Source of the DNA: Cytophagales bacterium
Lineage (GTDB): Bacteria; Bacteroidota; Bacteroidia; Cytophagales; Cyclobacteriaceae
Direction of reading: 5' to 3'
Length of the DNA: 6,161 nt
NCBI GenBank assembly: GCA_024643485.1
Contig: JAHEMU010000169.1
Span: 1 to 6,161, forward strand
Made by a program: the position numbers and the translations under genes. The notes beneath the pieces are model-generated. The model was not told the origin of the DNA and did not search any database. It saw only the letters and a list, made by a program, of their open reading frames with translations. Numbering within the stretch: position 1 is the stretch's first letter; each line of letters opens with the position of its first letter. Of this stretch, positions 1 through 4,818 are shown piece after piece.

Positions 1-39
1 ATTTAAAGTAAAGAGTAAATATGATTTAGCACTAGCCAT
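1..39 (-). CDS. cheW: Probable CheW-type chemotaxis coupling protein, N-terminal fragment (cut by window edge)
   Basis: Reading leftward, an ATG at 39-37 opens a frame that stays open to the window edge and gives MASAKSYLLFTLN. A short polar start followed by a first beta strand of the type 'xYLLFTL' is how many CheW proteins begin; CheW links chemoreceptors to the histidine kinase CheA in the cytoplasm. The start lies 27 bp after the stop of the chemoreceptor gene on the same strand, the position where a cheW would be expected, and the short gap suggests co-transcription. No Shine-Dalgarno sequence is seen, which is usual for Bacteroidota. Only 13 codons are visible, so the identity rests on this short match plus context. 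A different small cytoplasmic protein remains possible. Confidence 0.5.
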   Translation of the reverse strand, partial: MASAKSYLLFTLN

Positions 40-66
40 TTTATTCTTGTTTAATGGAGGTTGAAA

Positions 67-2262
67 TTACTTATCCTTTTTTCCTGATTTTTTTGATTTT
101 TCTGCATTTGCATCCATATCATCATCTAATGAAATCGCAGGAAAGTCATTATCAAAATCATCCAACTTTATGGAAGGGCCACTGAAAGGCTCTTCAACCG
201 CTGCCTTTGGTTTTGGAGCAGGGGCTGGGGTTGGGGTTGATACTGATTTTGACTCTTTTTTAGGAGTGCTCGATTCCTTTTCTTCCTCTAAACCAGCATC
301 TTCTTCAATTCCTGCAAGTGCTGCACGCAATTGTTCGATTCGGTCGATAATTTGACTTTTCTTGAATTTATTTTCGTTTTCCTTATCTAATTTAAAGAAA
401 GAAACGGTTGTTTTAAGCAATTCTGCCTGACTATTAAAGTTCGAAGCTGAAGAGCTTAATTCTTCTGAAGAAGAAGCATTTTGCTGTGTTACCTGATTTA
501 ATTGAGCAATGGCGGCATTAATTTGTTCTGCGCCCGATCGTTGTTCAGCACTAGATAAACTGATTTCACGTACTAAATTAAATGAACGTTCCACTTCAGG
601 AGATAACTCATCTAATAACCCCGAAGAATGTTCTGCATCCTTAATGGTTAAGTTGGAAACCGAAATAATTTCTACAGCAGATTGCTGACTTCTCTCGGCT
701 AATTTTCTAACCTCATTAGCCACGACAGCGAAACCTTTTCCATGCTCACCTGCACGGGCAGCTTCAACTGCAGCGTTAATTGCCAATAGATTTGTTTTAT
801 CCGCAATCTCGTTAATGATTTTAATTTTATCTGTAATCTGACGAATTGACTCGAACGTAGAGTTAGTCGCTGCCTTCACAGAATGCATTTTTTCCACCGC
901 ATTATGTGTCATGTTTTCTGCTTGAGCGGCATTGTCTGCATTTTGGTTAATGTTACTTACCATTTGCTCTACAGAAGATGAAATTTGTTCCAAAGAACTT
1001 GCCTGTTCTGTTGCTCCACTCGCCACTTGTTGAGAACTTTTTGTGATTTCATAAGAACCGTAAGAAATCTCATTCGCTCCTTTGATAATACCTTGAACAA
1101 TTTCATTCAATTTATTAATCATATTTTTAAGTGCTTTATCTAATTCACCGTCACCTAATTTAAGGGCAGCTTCTTGTTCAGCACTGTAAATTTTACCATT
1201 GGCAACCATATTGGCAACCGCCACACTATCTCTCAAACTTTGAATTACATCGTTTACAGATTCCGTTGTTTCCCCAAGTTCATCTTTTGAAGTAATTTCC
1301 ATTCGCGCTGGCAATTGTCCCGCAGCCAATTTCGCCATCACCCCTTGAATATTTTTGATATTCGACGTTAAGGAATTTGAGAATCGAGAAGCCAATAGAA
1401 GACCTAGTATTACATTAATTGCAAAAACGGCAATAAACATCAAAATAATTCTAGAAACCGTTTCATCTACAGCTACATCAGCTCTATTTTCAAGGTCTCC
1501 AATTAAAACTTCAAAAGTAAATGAGCTCTGCATTAAGTCTCCAAAATAAATCTCAAAATTCAGGGCATCTTCTGCTGCTACAATTGCATTAAATTTTTCT
1601 TCATATCCATTTAATAGAACTTTAACAGTAGACCCTAAATCACCATTTCCTAATTCATTTTTAAAATCTTCAATCTCCTCATGGAATTTTTCCACGTATT
1701 TTGAATCGCCACGTAAGAAGTAATCCTTTTCATGTCGTCGAAGCATTAGTAGTCGAACCATATTAATTCTAGAACCGTAATCTTCCACATCGTGAATAGA
1801 AGCTCTCAACTCACCTTCTAATCCATAATCAGAAAATCCTCTGGCTTGTAATTGAGAAACTACTCCATTAAAAGTATCAAAGTATCCCACAATTGCACCT
1901 GATAAATCATCCAACTGAGTGTCGATGGAATCAATTGCATCCGTATTTCCTTTTAAGGTTAAAATAATTGAATCTGCTTCCAACCTAAGAGCATTCATAT
2001 TATTGATATACTCACTAGTACCCGTTTCCATGAAATCCGGATTCGTACGTTCCAATTTCAAAAAGTCTTTTTCATTCTTTTTAATTTCTGAAATCAGGTA
2101 ATTGACTCTGGATACAGATTCTTTAACTTGTTTAAGATCAAGAATATTGTAGATGGAAAAATAGCCCCAAATGGCGAGGATAAGTGAAAGAAAGAGCACA
2201 ACGCTAAATGATAGCATCAGTTTGCCCTTAATAGTACGAAGATTGAATACGTTGAATTTCAT
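67..2262 (-). CDS. Methyl-accepting chemotaxis protein with periplasmic HBM-type sensor, HAMP and long acidic C-terminal tail
   Basis: This is a 731-residue inner-membrane chemoreceptor. A first membrane helix (about residues 14-37) and a second (about 271-293) bracket a largely helical periplasmic region of about 235 residues. That region carries two similar motifs, EKDFLKLE (64-71) and HEKDYFLRGDSKYVEKF (177-193), typical of the helical bimodular (HBM) sensor known from McpS and TorS. A HAMP domain follows (about 293-345, with DELGE at 327-331). A second HAMP-like stretch around 346-392 contains GELDKALKNMINKL. The signalling domain spans about 395-620, with its hairpin tip in LLAINAAVEAARAGEHGKGF (492-511). 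The tail (about 621-731) has a Pro/Ala linker (676-687), an acidic segment rich in D (700-717) and a Lys-rich end; no CheR/CheB-tethering pentapeptide such as NWETF is seen. Known HBM receptors sense small organic acids or related solutes; the ligand here is unknown. The porin lies upstream and a probable cheW downstream. Confidence 0.96.
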   Translation of the reverse strand: MKFNVFNLRTIKGKLMLSFSVVLFLSLILAIWGYFSIYNILDLKQVKESVSRVNYLISEIKKNEKDFLKLERTNPDFMETGTSEYINNMNALRLEADSIILTLKGNTDAIDSIDTQLDDLSGAIVGYFDTFNGVVSQLQARGFSDYGLEGELRASIHDVEDYGSRINMVRLLMLRRHEKDYFLRGDSKYVEKFHEEIEDFKNELGNGDLGSTVKVLLNGYEEKFNAIVAAEDALNFEIYFGDLMQSSFTFEVLIGDLENRADVAVDETVSRIILMFIAVFAINVILGLLLASRFSNSLTSNIKNIQGVMAKLAAGQLPARMEITSKDELGETTESVNDVIQSLRDSVAVANMVANGKIYSAEQEAALKLGDGELDKALKNMINKLNEIVQGIIKGANEISYGSYEITKSSQQVASGATEQASSLEQISSSVEQMVSNINQNADNAAQAENMTHNAVEKMHSVKAATNSTFESIRQITDKIKIINEIADKTNLLAINAAVEAARAGEHGKGFAVVANEVRKLAERSQQSAVEIISVSNLTIKDAEHSSGLLDELSPEVERSFNLVREISLSSAEQRSGAEQINAAIAQLNQVTQQNASSSEELSSSASNFNSQAELLKTTVSFFKLDKENENKFKKSQIIDRIEQLRAALAGIEEDAGLEEEKESSTPKKESKSVSTPTPAPAPKPKAAVEEPFSGPSIKLDDFDNDFPAISLDDDMDANAEKSKKSGKKDK

Positions 2263-2287
2263 AATGAGATATTTAGGTCGCTTTTTG

Positions 2288-2321
2288 AAAAACAGGGATA
2301 ACTGCTTTAGGCAGTTATCCC
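2288..2321 (-). terminator. Intrinsic terminator-like hairpin between porin and chemoreceptor genes
   Basis: The arms GGGATAACTGC (2295-2305) and GCAGTTATCCC (2311-2321) are perfectly complementary over 11 bp around a 5-nt loop. Read on the minus strand, the stem is followed by TGTTTTTC, a usable U-tract. The hairpin begins 25 nt after the porin stop, so it fits termination or 3'-end protection of the porin transcript. Only 25 nt separate the end of the U-tract from the chemoreceptor start, leaving little room for a separate promoter. It may therefore be a partial terminator that lowers downstream expression. No comparable T-run directly follows the stem on the plus strand. Confidence 0.85.
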
Positions 2322-2346
2322 GAACTTTAAATTAAGATTTTTTAAT

Positions 2347-3531
2347 TTATATTCCCAATTCCACTTGGAAACGGAACAACATCATATTGTCTTTTGTTTC
2401 TTCTTTAATCAATGTAATATCAGACTGAACCTTTACGGTGTGTCCTACCACATATTTAGATAACCCGAAAGTATATTGATTGTTAATATTTCTTCCAGTT
2501 GCTGCTTCCGGAGTCACTTTAGTATATCTCACCGCCGCTTCTATATTACTTGGGAAAACATACCCCATCTGAGCGTTGATTGCATGTCCAGTATAATACG
2601 ATCTTTCTGTTAACAGAATAGGATCGTAAGTATAAACGCCATCATTCTCTGCACTTCTGTTCGCATATTCAATCATAGTTGAGAAGCCATTGTATTTAAA
2701 GTGAGCATCAATAAACAATGATTTTAAATCAGTTTCTTGAATTACTCCATTCACATCTGTCATATAACCACCAAGCTGCCCGCCCTGTCTCGCAGCGCCA
2801 CTATTTAAGTCATAAGTCATACCAATCATCAATTTAGGAGTCTCTTCTCTTGCTAAATCAGCTGCTTTATAATCACCTTTTGAGGCAAATTTACCCATTG
2901 GAAGCAATTCGATTCTTCCTGTGTAATCGTAACCGCCCAAATTATCGTTGGTGTCGTTTCTGCCTTCGCCGATTGAAATTGCACCTGCAAATCGGAATTT
3001 ATCAGCGTCATAATGTAGCTGCATACCTTGATCACGGTCTATGTTAAATCGTGAATTCAAGTTTGAACGATCTACAAATTGTAAAGAGCTGGATGAAATC
3101 ACTCGTTCAATATTACCCGGAAGTTTAGTTTGGCCAAACCACACACTCCAGTTTCCTGCAAAGTTATATTTCACTACCGCATCGAGTATGATGGAAGCAG
3201 AATTCGCACTTACTTCGTTTGGCAATCCGATATCTCTAGTTGATTGTCCTAATTCAATTTTATAGGTCAATTTTTTTGAACCGGCATGTCCCTCCATTTT
3301 AATACGCGCACGCCGAACTAAAAAATTGCTGGAGTGTTCTTTGGTTTCCATATTTTGTTCGAATTCATATAAATTCTGCATTCGAGTAGAAAATTTCCAG
3401 CTAAAGGAGCCGTCTTCGGCTTCTACTTTAACGCCATCGCCTTCTGAGCCGGTGGTCGTTATTTGTGAATAACCAACGGTGGTTATTAAAAGCAAAGTAG
3501 CAAATACAATTAATTTAAATTGAAATTTCAT
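2347..3531 (-). CDS. Outer-membrane porin, phosphate-selective porin O/P (OprO/OprP-like) family
   Basis: This predicted 394-residue beta-barrel channel should form a diffusion pore in the outer membrane. The start at 3531 is preferred because it places a signal peptide (MKFQFK, then a hydrophobic stretch, ending GYSQ at 20-23) at the N terminus; an in-frame upstream ATG at 3588 would put 19 polar residues before it. Family signs are the early strand SFSWKFSTRMQN (42-53), FLVRRARIKMEG (70-81), the WFGQTKLPG loop (131-139), and SSSSLQFVDRS followed by RDQGMQLHY (146-174). The remainder alternates short strands and turns, and the chain ends in a strand with a hydrophobic last residue (MMLFRFQVELGI), as outer-membrane barrels do. 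Pseudomonas OprP and OprO favour phosphate and polyphosphate; many Bacteroidota members of the family have no proven substrate. A repeat pair like a Pho box lies upstream. A hairpin follows the gene and the chemoreceptor lies beyond it. Confidence 0.9.
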   Translation of the reverse strand: MKFQFKLIVFATLLLITTVGYSQITTTGSEGDGVKVEAEDGSFSWKFSTRMQNLYEFEQNMETKEHSSNFLVRRARIKMEGHAGSKKLTYKIELGQSTRDIGLPNEVSANSASIILDAVVKYNFAGNWSVWFGQTKLPGNIERVISSSSLQFVDRSNLNSRFNIDRDQGMQLHYDADKFRFAGAISIGEGRNDTNDNLGGYDYTGRIELLPMGKFASKGDYKAADLAREETPKLMIGMTYDLNSGAARQGGQLGGYMTDVNGVIQETDLKSLFIDAHFKYNGFSTMIEYANRSAENDGVYTYDPILLTERSYYTGHAINAQMGYVFPSNIEAAVRYTKVTPEAATGRNINNQYTFGLSKYVVGHTVKVQSDITLIKEETKDNMMLFRFQVELGI

Positions 3532-3872
3532 AGTTTTAAATAGTTTAAGCGGATTTTGATAACCTAAATTTTTCATGAAATTACTCAACTATTCTGAAAG
3601 CAGACTAAAAAACCATGTTAAGGAATTGTTAAGCCGTTATTTTTCGAGTGTTATTAGGGAACCGATTTTAACAAATTTGTCAAGAAGTACAGTTCTGACT
3701 TAGAAAAGGTACCTACCTTACAGATTATTTCGTAAACGAATTATTAACTAAACCGCTTAAATACCATTATTTTCAGTATAATAGCCTAAATTTGAATTTA
3801 TTTCTTTCGAAAAATCTTACATAAAGTGTTTTTCTTCCTTTTATACAACATTAAAAAAATGAAGAAAAATGA
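3532..3872. other. 341-bp intergenic region upstream of the porin; no gene seen
   Basis: This AT-rich gap separates two minus-strand genes. I see no convincing coding frame. The part nearest the porin (3532-3588) is open in frame with it but lacks signal-peptide character and is more likely an untranslated leader. Elements visible, moving away from the porin, are a tandem TGTTAAG repeat (3616-3633), the palindrome ACAAATTTGT (3671-3680), the inverted repeat AAGGTA-CC-TACCTT (3706-3719) and TTCGT-AA-ACGAA (3729-3740). A TTGACA hexamer on the minus strand (3684-3679) has no good -10 partner. No exact Bacteroidota -7 element (TAnnTTTG) was found on the minus strand. No strong terminator is seen after the gene that ends at 3873. 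Confidence 0.6.
3616..3633 (-). promoter_or_regulatory. Candidate Pho-box-like operator (two 7-bp direct repeats, 11-bp period)
   Basis: On the minus strand the site reads CTTAACA-ATTC-CTTAACA: two identical 7-bp repeats with a 4-bp spacer, so the period is 11 bp. This spacing is the hallmark of OmpR/PhoB-family response-regulator sites. The core TTAACA-N5-TTAACA matches the Bacillus PhoP box pattern, and the repeats are close to the cyanobacterial PhoB repeat. A weaker copy (TGTTATT on the plus strand at 3649-3655) lies exactly two further periods away. The near end is 84 bp before the porin start codon, a suitable place for activation. Binding by a PhoB-type regulator is inferred; short repeats in AT-rich DNA can occur by chance. 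Confidence 0.45.
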
Positions 3873-4640
3873 TTATTTGGCAACAAAATCAACTAATTCC
3901 CATAATTCAGTTTTAACAGATTCTCTTGCTTCATCCGTATTTTTAAACATCGTATTTAAGTCCTTTCCTTGGTGTATCTTCTGAAATGTTTCAGAATAAT
4001 TATATGAATCGATGTCTTGGTATTCATAAAATGCATTCATTGTTAAATATTGATAATCGCGATGCGAATAAAACCATAGGTTCCACAAACTCCATGAAGC
4101 TAATTTTCGTTCCTTTTGAAGTTCTACATGAATAGGTTTCCAAATGTATTTTTCAATGTCTTGATAATTATTCTCCTCTCCTTGGGGCACCTTTATATAG
4201 TTCATGTAGAAATATTTCGGAGGATCGTTAAATTTTATTTCTGTTCCATCTACGAATACAAACACTTCTGACTTGACTAATTCCCGGGTTGCATAGGAGT
4301 AATTAAAAATAGAGTCCTGGTTTAGGTTTTTCCAAGCCTTGTCAAATACTCCTTCAAAATAAAGATTTTCAGAATCATCAAAAGTATTGTACATGGTCAC
4401 TACTACATATTGATAGTCGCTTTCCGTCCCGGAATATCGGACCTTATATAAATACCAGGATTTTATTGTCCCCACTTTTAATCGTTCAGCATGCACCTTT
4501 TTCCACAACCTTTCTAACTCCAAGTAATTGCTCTCCTTTTGAGGTGGCACACGCATATAATCTATAATAGCTAATTGGCAAAATGACATGTTGCAGGTAA
4601 CTACCATTGCCAGCAACAAACTGTAACGTAGAACTTTCAT
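3873..4640 (-). CDS. Secreted protein of unknown function with two tandem copies of one domain
   Basis: I do not recognise a characterised family for this 255-residue protein. Start 4640 is chosen because it gives a signal peptide (MKVLRYSLLLAMVV..., likely ending SFC/Q near residue 21); an in-frame ATG at 4703 would add 21 residues in front. The mature part is an internal duplication. Copy 1 (about 26-131) and copy 2 (about 146-252) share a 'Y-[RK]-V-P' strand with an N-Y pair after it (28-39; 148-159), then W-K-x-[VI]-H (46-50; 167-171), S-W exactly 12 residues after that His (61-62; 182-183), D-Y-Q-Y (75-78; 195-198), and an E-x-V-K-[ST]-E lead into the last strand (120-125; 240-245). Both copies are rich in Tyr and Trp. 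The strand-helix-strand pattern would fit a dimeric alpha/beta-barrel (ferredoxin-like) fold, with the two copies forming an internal pseudo-dimer. The protein probably acts in the periplasm or outside the cell. It is divergent to the lipoprotein gene, and the porin lies downstream after a long gap. Confidence 0.85.
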   Translation of the reverse strand: MKVLRYSLLLAMVVTCNMSFCQLAIIDYMRVPPQKESNYLELERLWKKVHAERLKVGTIKSWYLYKVRYSGTESDYQYVVVTMYNTFDDSENLYFEGVFDKAWKNLNQDSIFNYSYATRELVKSEVFVFVDGTEIKFNDPPKYFYMNYIKVPQGEENNYQDIEKYIWKPIHVELQKERKLASWSLWNLWFYSHRDYQYLTMNAFYEYQDIDSYNYSETFQKIHQGKDLNTMFKNTDEARESVKTELWELVDFVAK

Positions 4641-4818
4641 AGCACTTGTGGGTTTGTTGAGAACGTATACTATTAATGTATTAATAAAGTACAAAAAATA
4701 CAAGTTATATGACCAGTTATATGTAATAATTATTCATTCCTACTGATCCTCATTCACTTGATTCCTGTTCTGAAATTTCTTTATTTAACAATCCGTTGAT
4801 TTTATACCTTTTTATCCC
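4641..4818. promoter_or_regulatory. Divergent intergenic promoter region with AT-rich symmetrical elements
   Basis: These 178 bp must drive both the minus-strand duplicated-domain gene and the plus-strand lipoprotein gene. An inverted repeat TATTAAT-GT-ATTAATA (4671-4686) lies 30 bp before the minus-strand start. A 9-bp direct repeat AGTTATATG occurs at 4703-4711 and 4715-4723, a 12-bp period. Toward the lipoprotein, TTGATT (4758-4763) and TATTTA (4782-4787) form a weak promoter-like pair with an 18-bp spacer. A near match to the Bacteroidota -7 motif (TACCTTTT, 4805-4812) lies too close to the ATG to be convincing. Presence of promoters follows from the gene arrangement; the individual elements are candidates only. 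Confidence 0.45.

Noticed and set aside
209..236. G-rich run with three GGGG tracts plus GG, a possible G-quadruplex
   Set aside because: It is explained by codons for the Pro/Ala/Thr linker of the receptor, and only three full tracts are present.
170..355. Open frame on the plus strand opposite the chemoreceptor tail
   Set aside because: It is a Gly/Ala/Ser-rich antisense shadow of the Pro/Ala linker region in a clear chemoreceptor gene.
2850..3265. Open frames on both strands overlapping the porin gene
   Set aside because: The porin frame has strong family motifs throughout; these frames have no recognisable features and are out-of-frame shadows.
3532..3588. Longer porin start at 3588
   Set aside because: It adds 19 polar residues before a good signal peptide; the start at 3531 fits export, so this stretch is more likely leader RNA.
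3787..3794. Perfect TAnnTTTG (TAAATTTG) on the plus strand
   Set aside because: It points away from the porin toward the 3' end of a minus-strand gene, has no TTG partner that I could place, and such an 8-mer is common in AT-rich DNA.
4641..4703. Longer start at 4703 for the duplicated-domain protein
   Set aside because: The ATG at 4640 gives a normal signal peptide; the extension would overlap the inverted repeat of the divergent promoter region.
4703..4723. AGTTATATG direct repeat read as a LytTR-regulator site
   Set aside because: LytTR sites have about a 21-bp period and a different consensus; here the period is 12 bp and several positions do not match.
4785..4801. TTAACA followed by TTGATT at an 11-bp period, a possible second Pho-like site before the lipoprotein gene
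   Set aside because: The second half matches the pattern in only about four of six positions, so it is not distinguishable from chance.
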